This document shows, one piece after another, positions 1-9,203 of a stretch of 64,000 bases of DNA. The notes below the pieces were generated by a model. It was given only the letters and a program-made list of their open reading frames with translations. It did no database searches and had not been told where the DNA came from. Origin of the DNA: Acidobacteriota bacterium (GTDB taxonomy: Bacteria; Acidobacteriota; Terriglobia; Terriglobales; SCQP01); the NCBI GenBank assembly GCA_027459505.1, contig DAIDIE010000018.1, forward strand, positions 145,571 to 209,570. Reading direction: 5' to 3'. Every line of letters begins with the position of its first letter. Position 1 is the first letter of the stretch. Both the position numbers and the translations under genes were made by a program.

Positions 1-1
1 C

Positions 2-2311
2 GCATCTTTGCTGGATGGGCAGCCGACGGTCGCGCTGCTGGTGCTGAAGCAGTCGGGCGCCAACAGTGTTGACGCCTCGCGCGGGGTACGGCAGCGGCTG
101 GCGCAGCTTGCACCCACGCTGCCCAAAGATGTTCACCTGCAGGTGATCGGGGACCAGTCGGTCTTTATTGAAGCCTCTCTTTCCAAAATCAAAGAACACT
201 TGATCGTGGGCAGCTTTCTGGCCGCGCTGGTGATCCTGATCTTCCTCTCCAACTGGCGCACAACGGTGATCGCCGCACTGGCTATTCCCACCTCCATCAT
301 TTCCACCTTCGCGCTGATGAACGCCATGGGTTACACCCTGAATGTGGTGACCATGCTGGCGTTGACGCTCATGGTGGGGATCGTTATTGATGACGCCATC
401 ATTGTCCTGGAGAATATTTTCCGCTTCATTGAAGAGAAGGGAATGCCGCCCTTTACAGCGGCAGTGGAGGCCACCAAGGAAATTGGCCTGCCGGTGATGG
501 CGACCACGCTTTCGCTTCTGGCCGTGTTTCTTCCGATCGGGTTCATGGGAGGCATCGTGGGCCGCTTCATGTCGGCTTTCGGATTTACCGCCTCGTTTGC
601 CATTGCGGTATCGCTGCTGGTTTCCTTTACGTTGACCCCGATGCTTGCGGCACGCATGCTGCGCCGGGATCCCTCGGGCCCGGACCATCATGACTCCAAG
701 CAAACTCCGGTGTTTGCCTGGATCGATCACCATTACACGCGCCTGTTGGAGTGGTCTCTGGCGCATCGCCGGCGCGTGGTGCTGTTTTGTGGACTGGCCA
801 TTCTGGCGATCGTGCCCCTGTTCATGTTTGTGGGAAAGAATTTCCTGCCCACCGATGATCGCTCCGAGTTTACCGTTCAGGTGAAGATGGCGGTGGGCAC
901 CAGTCTCGCCGCCACGACATTACAAGCCGAGCGCATGGCGGCCGCTATCCGGCAATTGCCCGGCGTGGAACACACCTTGACGGTAACCGGCAATGGTCCC
1001 GACAAGGCCCAGTACAAGGGGTCGATTGACGTCATTCTTGTACCGCCCCATGATCGCTCGCTTGGCCAGCAGGCGTTGATGCTGCAAACGCGCGACATGC
1101 TGCACAAGGACTTCAGCGATGTCACTGTCAGTGTCCAAAAAATCAGCGAAGTCGGTGGCAATCAGGACAACAGCGATGTGCAGTACGCTTTGTCGGGTCC
1201 GGACCTGAATCGGCTGGACCACTACGCCACTGATGTGCTGGCCAAGCTGCGCAAGGTTCCGGATGTGGTCGATGCCGACACCTCTATTGCGTCCGGCAAT
1301 CCGGAGATGCGGGTCGTTATTGATCGCCAGCGTGCCGCCGACTTGGGTGTTACCGTGCAGGACATTTCCGCCGCGATCAGCGCTTTGGTGAGCGGGCAAA
1401 CGGTGTCGACCTTTAACGCCAACGGTGAGCAGTACGACGTGCGCTTGCGTGCAATCGCCGCGGCGCGCTCCGGAGTCAATGCGCTCAGGCAGATTCCGGT
1501 GGCGGTTACGCCTTCCGGCGTAGTCACGCTCGATCAGGTGGCCGAGGTGGTTCCCGCCACCGGGCCGGCCAGTATTACCCGTCTCAACCGGCAGCGGACG
1601 GTGACGCTTTTTGCCAACGTTTTGCCGGGCGGCTCACAGGCGGCGGTGCTGAACGCGCTGGACCAGGCTGTCGCGCAAGAGCACATGGCGCCGGGCTATG
1701 CCCCCGCGCTGACCGGCGCCAGTAAAGAGCTGCGCCGTACCGGCTACTATTTTGGTTTGGCGTTTTTGTTGACCTTCATTTTTATTTATATCGTTCTGGC
1801 TGCACAGTTTGAATCGTTCCTGCATCCGGTCACGATCTTGCTCACCCTGCCGCTCGCGGTTCCCTTCGGACTGGTGTCGCTGCTGATTGCCCACCAGACG
1901 GTGAACATCTTTACGGGTTTGGGCCTGCTGGTGCTGTTCGGCATTGTGAAAAAGAACGCCATCCTGCAGATTGACCACACCAACAACCTGCGCGCGCAAG
2001 GTTTGGAGCGGCATGCCGCGCTGATGCAGGCCAACCGCGACCGGCTGCGCCCCATCCTGATGACCACCATTGCGCTGGTGGCAGGCATGCTACCGCTGGT
2101 CGTGGAAGGCGGCACGGGATCGGCAACCAACCGCTCCATAGGAGTCCTGGTGGTCGGGGGACAGAGCCTGTGCCTGATGCTGACCCTGCTGGCAGTGCCA
2201 GTGTTCTACTCCGTATTTGACGACCTGCGCTTACGTACGGGCGAACTGTCCGCCACTTGGAGAACTCGTTTTGGCAAACGTCCGGCGGATGAGGTGGTGG
2301 CCGCCGATTAA
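2..2311 (+). CDS. RND-family efflux pump permease (HAE1/AcrB type), C-terminal part
   Basis: Inner-membrane proton-driven exporter subunit of a tripartite pump. The reading frame is already open at base 2, so the 5' end lies outside the window; about 769 residues are present of the roughly 1030-1050 usual for the family, and the first ~280 are missing. Visible hallmarks are the proton-relay Asp pair in the TM4 motif GIVIDDAIIVLENI (window residues near 122-135), the periplasmic porter/docking region in the middle, and the C-terminal TM block with the conserved Lys in GIVKKNAIL. This places it with multidrug-type HAE1 pumps rather than metal (HME) pumps, but the substrate cannot be told. A TolC-like gene follows about 90 bp downstream on the same strand, so the two probably form one operon; the periplasmic adaptor would be expected just upstream of the window. 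Confidence 0.95.
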   Translation, partial: ASLLDGQPTVALLVLKQSGANSVDASRGVRQRLAQLAPTLPKDVHLQVIGDQSVFIEASLSKIKEHLIVGSFLAALVILIFLSNWRTTVIAALAIPTSIISTFALMNAMGYTLNVVTMLALTLMVGIVIDDAIIVLENIFRFIEEKGMPPFTAAVEATKEIGLPVMATTLSLLAVFLPIGFMGGIVGRFMSAFGFTASFAIAVSLLVSFTLTPMLAARMLRRDPSGPDHHDSKQTPVFAWIDHHYTRLLEWSLAHRRRVVLFCGLAILAIVPLFMFVGKNFLPTDDRSEFTVQVKMAVGTSLAATTLQAERMAAAIRQLPGVEHTLTVTGNGPDKAQYKGSIDVILVPPHDRSLGQQALMLQTRDMLHKDFSDVTVSVQKISEVGGNQDNSDVQYALSGPDLNRLDHYATDVLAKLRKVPDVVDADTSIASGNPEMRVVIDRQRAADLGVTVQDISAAISALVSGQTVSTFNANGEQYDVRLRAIAAARSGVNALRQIPVAVTPSGVVTLDQVAEVVPATGPASITRLNRQRTVTLFANVLPGGSQAAVLNALDQAVAQEHMAPGYAPALTGASKELRRTGYYFGLAFLLTFIFIYIVLAAQFESFLHPVTILLTLPLAVPFGLVSLLIAHQTVNIFTGLGLLVLFGIVKKNAILQIDHTNNLRAQGLERHAALMQANRDRLRPILMTTIALVAGMLPLVVEGGTGSATNRSIGVLVVGGQSLCLMLTLLAVPVFYSVFDDLRLRTGELSATWRTRFGKRPADEVVAAD

Positions 2312-2403
2312 AGCCGGAGCTGGTCGGTTGAAGAAGTTGCACAGCATCGAGGAAATTAAGCCTGAAAACCGGAAAAACAAGCGCTCCGTAGTGCGTGGGC
2401 GGA

Positions 2404-4140
2404 ATGGTGAATATGCAAGAAGCAAGCAAAGTGCTCACGCAGGCGGTATTGCTGGCGTTATTAGGGAGTGGGACCTATGCGGCGGCGCCAGGGCCACTCT
2501 CACGACTGGCTGCGAAGGCGCGTCCGATTCAGGCCTCGGCGCCGCCACAGTCCTTTACGCCCCCGCCGCGCTTTGGACTGACCACTACCGCGCCGCTGAG
2601 TTTGCAACAGGTGCTGGCGGCCGTATTGCTGAAAAACCACCTCATTGCGGCCTCGCGCGACGCTCTGGAGGCAGCGCGCTACAACCTTATCTCCGCGAAG
2701 GGCGCCTATGAGCCCCGGCTGACGGTTCCGCTCAGCGACCAACGGGAGGTCACACCCTTCGCGTCGCTGTTGGGCGGTGGCCCGAATGGAGAGGTGACGC
2801 AGACGGCCGCGCAGGTGAATCCGGAAATCTCCGGCCTGATTCCCGGCACCGGAGGATCGTACAGCCTGAAATTTTCCACGGCGCGCGAAACCAGCAACAG
2901 CGAGTTTGTGCAGTTGAACCCGCAGTACGTTACGTCCATATCGTTGAGTGCGGTGCAGCCGTTGTGGCGCGGTTTGCACTTCGATCAAACGCGGTTGCGG
3001 ATTGCCCTGGCGCGCAGTGAACGCGACACGGCCGATGCGCAGCATCGCCAGCAACTGCTGGCCACCGTCACGGCAGTCCGGGAGGCGTACTGGAATCTGG
3101 CCTACGCGCGCCGCGCTCTGCGCATTCAGGAACACGCCGCCAACCTGGGGTTGCGGCAGTGGCAGAGCGAATACCGCCAGGAGCAACGAGGCTTGCTGGC
3201 GCCCGCCGATCTGACACAGAATCGCCGCCAGTACGACGTCTACGTCAGTGGCGTGTTTGCCGCGCAGCAACAGCTCACGCAGGCAGAAAACGTCGTCAAG
3301 CAGCTCATGTTGTCCCAGGACAGCGACCCGCTGTGGGGAGCGAAGCTGCAACCGACCACGGCTCTCCCGGTGGCGGCGCAGGTGCCTACCGGCGGCGAGT
3401 TGCCGCGATTGATCAGCACCGCCCTGCGGCAACGGCCGGAAATTGAACTGGCCGCCAGCAGTCTGGCTTCCACCGCGGCTCAGGTTCGCTATAGCCGCGA
3501 ACAGGTCAAACCGCAACTCGATTTCAGCGCCACGCTGGGAGCGTCGGGCCTGTCAGGCAGTGTTGTGCCGCCCGGCCCCAACCCATTTACTTCCAGCTTC
3601 GAGCCGATTATTTCCCGTATTGACCAGCTCTCGGTTCTGGCTGGACTGCAACCCTTGCCAGCCAGCGATTTCAGCGGCAGTTTTGGTGGCATCCCGCAAC
3701 AATTTGTCGGGGGTTGGGGACGGTCGTTTCATTCCCTGGGGACTTTCGATTACCCGCTGGCCGCCGCGGGCTTGACTTTATCGTTACCGCTCCGCAACCG
3801 CGCGGAAGAGGCGGCGCTCTCATCGGCGCTGCTGCAGAGAATGCGGGCTCGCGAGCAGCAAGGGCAGAGCCGGCTTCAGGTGGTCGCGGACGTACGCAAT
3901 GCCGCACAGCAGTTGGCCACCGCGCAGCAACGTCTGCACGTCGCCAGCGACGCTTTGCGGCAGGCAGAAATCCAATACGACAGCGAGGTGCGCCAATTCC
4001 GCGCCGGCCTTTCGACCACGTTCCTCGTCCTGCAGCGCCAAACCGACCTGATCAACACTCGTGATCAAGAAGCCCTTGCGCAGGCCAACCTCGGAATTGC
4101 GGAGGCGGAAATGCAACGCGCGCTGGGAGACCTCAGGTAA
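2404..4140 (+). CDS. TolC-like outer-membrane efflux protein
   Basis: Outer-membrane channel that would complete the RND pump encoded immediately upstream. A hydrophobic signal peptide (VLTQAVLLALLGSGTYAAA) is followed by two OEP-type repeats with the long Ala/Gln/Arg-rich helices of the TolC alpha-barrel, for instance around residues 195-310 and 470-570. Length (about 578 aa) is somewhat above the TolC norm because of a Pro-rich N-terminal linker and a mid-protein Gly/Pro-rich insertion. ATG codons at 2404 and 2413 and a GTG at 2395 are in frame; GGCGGA just before 2404 spaces best with ATG 2413, so the true start could be nine bases later. Substrate unknown. Confidence 0.9.
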   Translation: MVNMQEASKVLTQAVLLALLGSGTYAAAPGPLSRLAAKARPIQASAPPQSFTPPPRFGLTTTAPLSLQQVLAAVLLKNHLIAASRDALEAARYNLISAKGAYEPRLTVPLSDQREVTPFASLLGGGPNGEVTQTAAQVNPEISGLIPGTGGSYSLKFSTARETSNSEFVQLNPQYVTSISLSAVQPLWRGLHFDQTRLRIALARSERDTADAQHRQQLLATVTAVREAYWNLAYARRALRIQEHAANLGLRQWQSEYRQEQRGLLAPADLTQNRRQYDVYVSGVFAAQQQLTQAENVVKQLMLSQDSDPLWGAKLQPTTALPVAAQVPTGGELPRLISTALRQRPEIELAASSLASTAAQVRYSREQVKPQLDFSATLGASGLSGSVVPPGPNPFTSSFEPIISRIDQLSVLAGLQPLPASDFSGSFGGIPQQFVGGWGRSFHSLGTFDYPLAAAGLTLSLPLRNRAEEAALSSALLQRMRAREQQGQSRLQVVADVRNAAQQLATAQQRLHVASDALRQAEIQYDSEVRQFRAGLSTTFLVLQRQTDLINTRDQEALAQANLGIAEAEMQRALGDLR

Positions 4141-4214
4141 GCAAAGCTCAAGCCGCGGCGGCGTGCCGGCAGAGGGTTGTAACAACCGCATGGAAGCCGC
4201 GAGCGCAGCAGTGT

Positions 4215-4239
4215 GGAACCCGCCATCAAAGCGGGTTCC
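4215..4239. terminator. Stem-loop between convergent genes
   Basis: A perfect 9-bp inverted repeat (GGAACCCGC / GCGGGTTCC) with a 7-nt loop lies between the convergent TolC-like gene and osmC. There is no clear T-run, so it may act on either strand only weakly. Confidence 0.5.
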
Positions 4240-4295
4240 GCGTTGGCTCTCATGCTCAGCGGAATTCCGCGCGCAGGCTGGCGCCGGAAGCGTTT

Positions 4296-4730
4296 CTAGC
4301 GCGCCTCTACCGCGAGCCGGGCTTGCAGCGTTATCTGTGGACCGGTGAGCGCTTTGGACACAGGACAGCTTTTCTTGGTTTCCGAGGCGATTTGTTGAAA
4401 CTGGGCGTCGTCGAGACCTGCCGCTTGCACATCGCTTTCCAGGTCAATGCGAGTAATGCTGAAGCCGTCGGCCTGCTTTTCCAGGTGGACCTGGGCAGAA
4501 GTCCTGATGCTCTCCGGCTTCACTCCAGCGCGTTCGAGATTCGCGCTGAGCGCCATGGAGAAGCATCCAGCTAACGCGGCTCCGATAAGCTCTTCCGGGT
4601 TGGTTGCCGGTTGTCCCTCAAAACGCGAACCAAACGAAAAGGTCAGTTCTGGTGCGTGCGCTGGCTTCATCTTTCCGTTGCCGTCTTTTAAGCCACCATT
4701 CCAGACTGCATTTGCTTTGCTGAGCGCCAT
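4296..4730 (-). CDS. osmC: OsmC-family peroxiredoxin
   Basis: Predicted cytoplasmic thiol-dependent peroxidase that reduces organic hydroperoxides. The 144-aa length fits the family. Both catalytic cysteines are present: Cys56 in GCFSMAL and Cys122 in SCPVSKAL. The N-terminal AVWNGGLKDGNGK and the NPEELIGAA segment match OsmC rather than Ohr. The start was placed at 4730 because an excellent ribosome-binding site (GGAGGAAATC) directly precedes that ATG; a longer frame exists upstream but has no such signal. Transcribed alone, convergent with the efflux operon. Stress induction is expected from the family but no operator was recognised. Confidence 0.92.
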   Translation of the reverse strand: MALSKANAVWNGGLKDGNGKMKPAHAPELTFSFGSRFEGQPATNPEELIGAALAGCFSMALSANLERAGVKPESIRTSAQVHLEKQADGFSITRIDLESDVQAAGLDDAQFQQIASETKKSCPVSKALTGPQITLQARLAVEAR

Positions 4731-4954
4731 GATTTCCTCCCTGAACGCCGGCCACGACTCCAGGCGTGGCACGCTATCTGACTATTAATTTAGCAGGGTA
4801 AAGCGTCGGGAATTCAAGGCAGCGCTTTGCTGCTGGTTGGGAAGACTCCGGAGGTTGTTGCTGGATGCCGCTGCTCTGGACCGCTCTCCTGAGGGCGCAC
4901 ATCGCTCGCTATGCCGTATCGCGGCGTTCTTGTTCGCACCGCTAAACTAGCTTC

Positions 4955-5716
4955 ATGCCGACCAGCTTTTGGAACGAGCACGGCCCGTTTGACATCATTG
5001 GGGACATTCACGGGTGCCTGGATGAGCTCTGCCTGCTCTTGCAACAGTTAGGGTACGCGGGATGCCCGGAGCAGATCACTGCTCCCGCCGGGCGCAGGAT
5101 TGTATTTCTAGGAGACCTGGTGGACCGAGGTCCATACGTAGTTGAAACGTTGCGGTTGGTGATGCGCATGTTTGCGCAGGGGCAGGCTTTCTGCATTCCT
5201 GGTAATCACGATGACAAGTTGCTACGCTACCTAAAAGGCAACCGGGTACAGCTCCAGCACGGACTGGCGGAGACGGTTGCGCAGCTGGAACGGGAAAGCA
5301 AGTCATTTCGAGAACAGGTCAGAGGTTTCCTGCAGGAATTGCCTTCGCATCTGGTCCTCGACGAAGGCCGGTTGGTGGTGGCGCATGCCGGTTTGAAAGA
5401 GGCCTTTCACGGAGAACAACATCCCGCCGCGCGTGCTTTTGCCCTTTTTGGGGATACCACTGGAAAACTGGATGCGTATGGGCTGCCAATTCGCCTGAAT
5501 TGGGCTGAGCACTACCGCGGGAAAGCACTGATCGTCTATGGTCACACACCGGTGCCCGGCCCGCGTTGGGAAAACAACACGGTGAACATTGATACCGGCT
5601 GCGTGTTCGGAGGGCAGTTGACGTGTTTGCGCTATCCGGAGCGGGAGACGGTTTCGGTTCCAGCGGGGCGGCAATACGCGACGCCGGTAAGACCGTTCCT
5701 GCCCGGACAAGGATAG
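4955..5716 (+). CDS. PrpE/Pnkp-like metallophosphoesterase
   Basis: Calcineurin-like two-metal phosphatase. The metal-binding blocks are in order: GDIHG (residues 16-20), GDLVDRG (53-59), GNHDD (83-87), a His in VVAHAGL, and a final GHTPVP. The sequence is closest, from memory, to the phosphatase domain of bacterial polynucleotide kinase-phosphatase (Pnkp) and to Bacillus PrpE: the stretches NNTVNIDTGCVFGGQLTCLR and PERETVSVPA are typical. No kinase or ligase domain is attached, so it is a stand-alone phosphatase; protein phosphatase, Ap4A hydrolase or nucleic-acid 3'-end phosphatase remain possible. 253 aa. ATG start with no strong ribosome-binding site. Its stop lies 16 bp from the stop of the convergent permease gene. 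Confidence 0.85.
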   Translation: MPTSFWNEHGPFDIIGDIHGCLDELCLLLQQLGYAGCPEQITAPAGRRIVFLGDLVDRGPYVVETLRLVMRMFAQGQAFCIPGNHDDKLLRYLKGNRVQLQHGLAETVAQLERESKSFREQVRGFLQELPSHLVLDEGRLVVAHAGLKEAFHGEQHPAARAFALFGDTTGKLDAYGLPIRLNWAEHYRGKALIVYGHTPVPGPRWENNTVNIDTGCVFGGQLTCLRYPERETVSVPAGRQYATPVRPFLPGQG

Positions 5717-5732
5717 ATTCGCTGTGGCTGCT

Positions 5733-7250
5733 TCAGGGCAGGTTCTGGCGCCGCTGCAATGGCCAGTAATGGTTTCGCGCCGCCCACATCAGAAACACAG
5801 GAACGCCGATGCCCAGGCTCGCGATGCCCCAGAGCATGTTGCTGTGCGTGACCGGGTGACCGCCGATGTGCAATGTGGTCACGCCGCTGCTCACAAAAAC
5901 GTATACCCAGCCCGCCATCGCCAGCAGCACAGGGACCGGATATAACCACATGCGGAAGGGGCGCTGCGCGGCCGGGAAGCGGCGATGCAGCAGGACAACT
6001 CCAATCCCTTGAGCTATGAACTGCACCAGGATACGGGAGGTGAGCAGAATGGTAATCTCCGCCTGCAAAGGGAGAAAGCTTACCGCGATGGTCACCGCTC
6101 CAAGCACCAGCAGGGAACGGTCAGGGAAGTCTCCCCGGGGGTGCAGGTGGGCAAAGGCGCGAAAGAAGTAGCCGTCCTGCGCGGCGGCGAACGGAATTCG
6201 CGAGTAGCCGAGCAAAAGCCCGAAAACGCCGGCGAAGGTCGTCCAGAGAATACAGACGGTCAGTACCGCGGCCATGCGGCTGCCCCAAACGGCGCGCATG
6301 AACTCAGAGGCGATAAAGGCGCTGTGGCGCGCCTGCTCCAGCGGAAGGACACCGACAAAGGCGAGATGAATGGCGAGGTAGAGAGCCGCCACGCCGAGCA
6401 CTGAAATCAGAATTGACGCCGGGATCGTCTTACGGGGCTCACGCACCTCCGCACCCAGGTAGCAGATCATGTAGTAGCCAAGGAAGTTGTAGATGATGAA
6501 ACTGAGCGCGGCGCCCAGTGCCGCGGCTCCGGCGCCGTCGAAGTGGAAGGGCGCTCCGGTATGGAATGCCAGTGCCGGGTGGAAATGCGTGAAGCCGGCC
6601 ACCAGGACCAAAGCAATGGTGGCCAGGACGCCGGCCCAAAGCACGACGGTGACACGCCCGGCAGCGCGAATGGCCCGGTAGCAGAGCAGCAGGGCAGTGG
6701 CGGAGACGGCGGCTGCAATAATGCCTTGCTCCAGGCCACTCAGGTGCGGAAAAAAGTATTGCAGGTAGTCCGCGAACCCAATGCTGCCGGAGGCGATTTC
6801 CAGCGGGCCACTCAGAATGAACTGCCAGATAAAAAGGAAGGCCAGCAGGCGTCCCCAGGATTCCGGTCCGAATGTCTCGCGCAGGTAAAGGTAAGAGCCG
6901 CCCGAGCCTGGAAAGGCGGCGCCCAACTCGCACCAGATCATCCCGTCACAAATGGCCAGCAGCGCGCCAGCCAGCCAGCCCAGCAGAGCCTGCGGCCCAG
7001 GCAGGACATTGAGGATCAACGGCACGGTCAGAAAGATCCCCACTCCAATCATGTTGGACATGTTGAAGGCTGCAGCGGGAAGCAGCGCCAGCCCTCGCTG
7101 CAAATGAGGCGCAGTGCCCGCCGCCGGTGATGAGAGCGGGGCCGGAGTGGGGGAGGGTGGCGGCGGCGATGGTGGCGGCGGCGATGGTGGCGGCGATGGT
7201 GGCAAGGTTGGCATAGTTGTCGATGGCGGGGGCGCCCGGTCCACGCTCAA
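5733..7250 (-). CDS. APC-superfamily amino-acid permease with Pro-rich N-terminus
   Basis: Integral inner-membrane amino-acid/polyamine transporter. About 12 hydrophobic segments follow residue 55, the first carrying the family motif FNMSNMIGVGIFLTV, in which the GVGIF turn contributes to substrate binding. Unusually, the first ~45 residues are almost only Pro, Ser, Thr and Ala, encoded by a short tandem DNA repeat at 7156-7203. The given start is a TTG at 7250; an ATG at 7214 is also in frame and neither has a convincing ribosome-binding site, so part of the Pro-rich stretch may not be translated. Substrate cannot be assigned. Confidence 0.85.
   Translation of the reverse strand: MSVDRAPPPSTTMPTLPPSPPPSPPPPSPPPPSPTPAPLSSPAAGTAPHLQRGLALLPAAAFNMSNMIGVGIFLTVPLILNVLPGPQALLGWLAGALLAICDGMIWCELGAAFPGSGGSYLYLRETFGPESWGRLLAFLFIWQFILSGPLEIASGSIGFADYLQYFFPHLSGLEQGIIAAAVSATALLLCYRAIRAAGRVTVVLWAGVLATIALVLVAGFTHFHPALAFHTGAPFHFDGAGAAALGAALSFIIYNFLGYYMICYLGAEVREPRKTIPASILISVLGVAALYLAIHLAFVGVLPLEQARHSAFIASEFMRAVWGSRMAAVLTVCILWTTFAGVFGLLLGYSRIPFAAAQDGYFFRAFAHLHPRGDFPDRSLLVLGAVTIAVSFLPLQAEITILLTSRILVQFIAQGIGVVLLHRRFPAAQRPFRMWLYPVPVLLAMAGWVYVFVSSGVTTLHIGGHPVTHSNMLWGIASLGIGVPVFLMWAARNHYWPLQRRQNLP
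7156..7203. repeat. Short 15/12-bp tandem repeat in permease N-terminus
   Basis: Two exact 15-bp units (GGTGGCGGCGGCGAT at 7156-7170 and 7171-7185), then a 12-bp shortened unit at 7186-7197 and a partial one. All unit lengths are multiples of three, so changes in copy number would lengthen or shorten the Pro/Ser-rich N-terminus of the permease on the opposite strand without a frameshift. Confidence 0.8.
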
Positions 7251-7488
7251 GCCCTACTACGTTGCCGCAAATCGAGAAAAGCCGCAACTTGGACTCGATC
7301 CAGCGACTCCAGCAGCAAACGATGCAAGTGGAAAACGGCCACTTGGCTCCGGGGTGCGCGGCGCCACGTACGCCGTTTCAAATCCACCGGACTCTACCAA
7401 ACCCAGCGGCGGGAAGGGCACATCCAACCCCGAGGAATTTCCCCGTAGACCCGGTGCGGCGGCGCATTCCTGCGCCCAAGGAGATGGC

Positions 7489-8010
7489 ATGAAACTGAAT
7501 TCATTGCGCGACCTTTACCTGGAACAACTGGAAGATGTGTTTGACGCGGAGAACCAACTCGTCAAGGCGCTCCCCAAGATGGCGGGAGCCGCCTCCGAGC
7601 CTGAACTGAAGCAGGCTTTCGAGGAGCACCTGGAGCAGACCAAGGGGCATGTAGAGCGCCTGGAGAAGGTATTCAAGATGCTGGGCGAGTCGCCTAAACG
7701 GCAGAAGTGTGAAGGCATGGCCGGCCTGATCAAAGAAGGCGAGGAGGTGATGGAGAGCGCCAAAGAGAAAGACGTTTGCGACGCGGCGTTGATTGCCGCC
7801 GCGCAGCGGGTGGAGCATTACGAGATCGCCGCCTATGGCACGTTGCGGACCTTCGCTGAACAGCTTGGGGAAGACGACGCCATCGAGCTGTTGGAGCAGA
7901 CCCTGGACGAAGAGAAAGACACCGACGCGCGCCTGACCGAGATTGCCGAAAGCACGGTCAACGAAGAGGCCGCCAGCTCGGAAGGAGGGAAGAAGAAGCC
8001 GGCGGCGTAA
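7489..8010 (+). CDS. YciE/YciF-type ferritin-like protein (DUF892)
   Basis: Small helical-bundle protein of the DUF892 family, linked to stress responses and a ferritin-like di-metal fold. 173 aa; the body matches the family from MKLNSLRDLYLEQLEDVFDA through the QRVEHYEIAAYGTLRTFAE helix, with metal-ligand type Glu/His residues spaced in each helix. The C-terminus is a Lys-rich tail. The start at 7489 is fixed by AAGGAG six bases upstream; the frame is open farther 5' but that part is low-complexity and overlaps the divergent permease start. Biochemical role in this family is poorly defined. Confidence 0.9.
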   Translation: MKLNSLRDLYLEQLEDVFDAENQLVKALPKMAGAASEPELKQAFEEHLEQTKGHVERLEKVFKMLGESPKRQKCEGMAGLIKEGEEVMESAKEKDVCDAALIAAAQRVEHYEIAAYGTLRTFAEQLGEDDAIELLEQTLDEEKDTDARLTEIAESTVNEEAASSEGGKKKPAA

Positions 8011-8053
8011 TGAGCTACTTGCGCGTCAAATCGCTCATGCCCCTTTGTTTACT

Positions 8054-8087
8054 GCATCGCTCCGTTGGCAGCCCAGCGGAGCGATGC
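8054..8087. terminator. Stem-loop between convergent genes
   Basis: Perfect 11-bp inverted repeat GCATCGCTCCG / CGGAGCGATGC with a 12-nt loop, between the stop codons of the YciE-like gene and the DapA-like gene. No long T-run, but the position suits a bidirectional terminator. Confidence 0.55.
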
Positions 8088-8092
8088 GTGCC

Positions 8093-9052
8093 CTAACCAA
8101 TCGCGGCAGCCGCCGGCAACAAGCCGCTGAAGGCTTGCTGCACCATTTGTTGCTGCTCGGCGCTGAGGGGCAGCAGCGGCAGGCGTGCGGGGCCGCCGTA
8201 AAGTGGGGGCTGGAGATCCATGGAGTACTTGGCGCCCACCGGCCCCAACTCGGCGCAGGCGGCGGCAGCGGCGGAGATTCGCTGCTGAGCGGACTGGGCG
8301 GCGGCGATGTCGCCTTTCTCAAAAGCGGCGGAGACTTCCAGAACGGCGCCCGGCGCGGCGACGGCCAGCGCTACAATGCCGGCGCTGACGCCTGCCTGCA
8401 GAGCTGGCAGCCAGTTTCCGGCGCTGCCGCTGATCACTAGGAAGTCCTGTTGGTCGTGGCTGCGCAGCAGTTCAACCAGCTCTCGCATGCGCTCCAGGTT
8501 TCCGGAACTCTCCTTGATCCCAATGATGTTGGGGTGTTGCGCGAGTTCCAGCACCGTCTCTGGACTCAGATCAACTCCCATCAGGCGGGGAAAATTGTAC
8601 AGCAGCACGGGAACCGGAGAGGCGTCGGCAACGGCGCGGTAATAGGCCTTTTGCGCCTCCATGTGCATCCACGGCTTGAAGTAATGAGGCGTGCGCACTA
8701 AAACCGCTTGGTAACCGATTTCAGCCGCCCGGCGGGACAGTTCCACAGTGGCGTGTACGGATTCTTCGCCGGTGCCCGCAATCAGTAACTTGTCATAGGT
8801 AGCCGCGCCCGCGGCGCTCTCCAGGACGGCGATCTTTTCGCTCTCGCGCAGGAAGCTCGCCTCTCCCGTTGATCCCAATACCACATAGCCGGCAAGCGGC
8901 AACCCGCCGCCGCGCACCTGGTTATAAAGATGGATGTTGGCGGCCAGGGCGTCCAAAGCCACCGCTCCATCCCGGTCAAATGGAGTGGTCAGGGGAGGGT
9001 AAATGCCATGCAGCGTAAACGGCAGCTTTGAACGCAATTCGCTGGTGCCCAT
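8093..9052 (-). CDS. DapA/NAL-superfamily aldolase (dihydrodipicolinate synthase family)
   Basis: Class I aldolase/lyase with a (beta/alpha)8 barrel that acts on pyruvate through a Schiff base. Catalytic Lys180 lies in IIGIKESSGN and the supporting Tyr152 in LLYNFPRLMG; the substrate-carboxylate loop GSTGE is at 60-64. Length (319 aa) is longer than typical DapA (about 290), and LYNFPRLMGVDLS resembles 4-hydroxy-2-oxoglutarate aldolase-like members, so it may not be the lysine-pathway enzyme. ATG 9052 was chosen because GGGGAGCAAAC precedes it; the longer frame runs into a tandem repeat. It lies downstream of the ABC-F gene on the same strand with a 151-bp gap. Confidence 0.85.
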   Translation of the reverse strand: MGTSELRSKLPFTLHGIYPPLTTPFDRDGAVALDALAANIHLYNQVRGGGLPLAGYVVLGSTGEASFLRESEKIAVLESAAGAATYDKLLIAGTGEESVHATVELSRRAAEIGYQAVLVRTPHYFKPWMHMEAQKAYYRAVADASPVPVLLYNFPRLMGVDLSPETVLELAQHPNIIGIKESSGNLERMRELVELLRSHDQQDFLVISGSAGNWLPALQAGVSAGIVALAVAAPGAVLEVSAAFEKGDIAAAQSAQQRISAAAAACAELGPVGAKYSMDLQPPLYGGPARLPLLPLSAEQQQMVQQAFSGLLPAAAAIG

Positions 9053-9083
9053 GTTTGCTCCCCCTTGGCGCGCCGACAGACGG

Positions 9084-9123
9084 GCTGAACAATAGACAAG
9101 CTGAACAATAGACAAGCTGAACA
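9084..9123. repeat. 16-bp direct tandem repeat, 2.5 copies
   Basis: The unit GCTGAACAATAGACAA occurs twice in a row (9084-9099, 9100-9115), followed by a half unit, in the leader of the DapA-like gene. It is AT-richer than its surroundings. Confidence 0.85.
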
Positions 9124-9203
9124 GATGCGATGCCCAGGCAGCCCGTCGTGTCCGGGTTCTAAAGGCCGGAGTTTCACGGGAGACCTGTCAACCCAAGTAC
9201 CGG

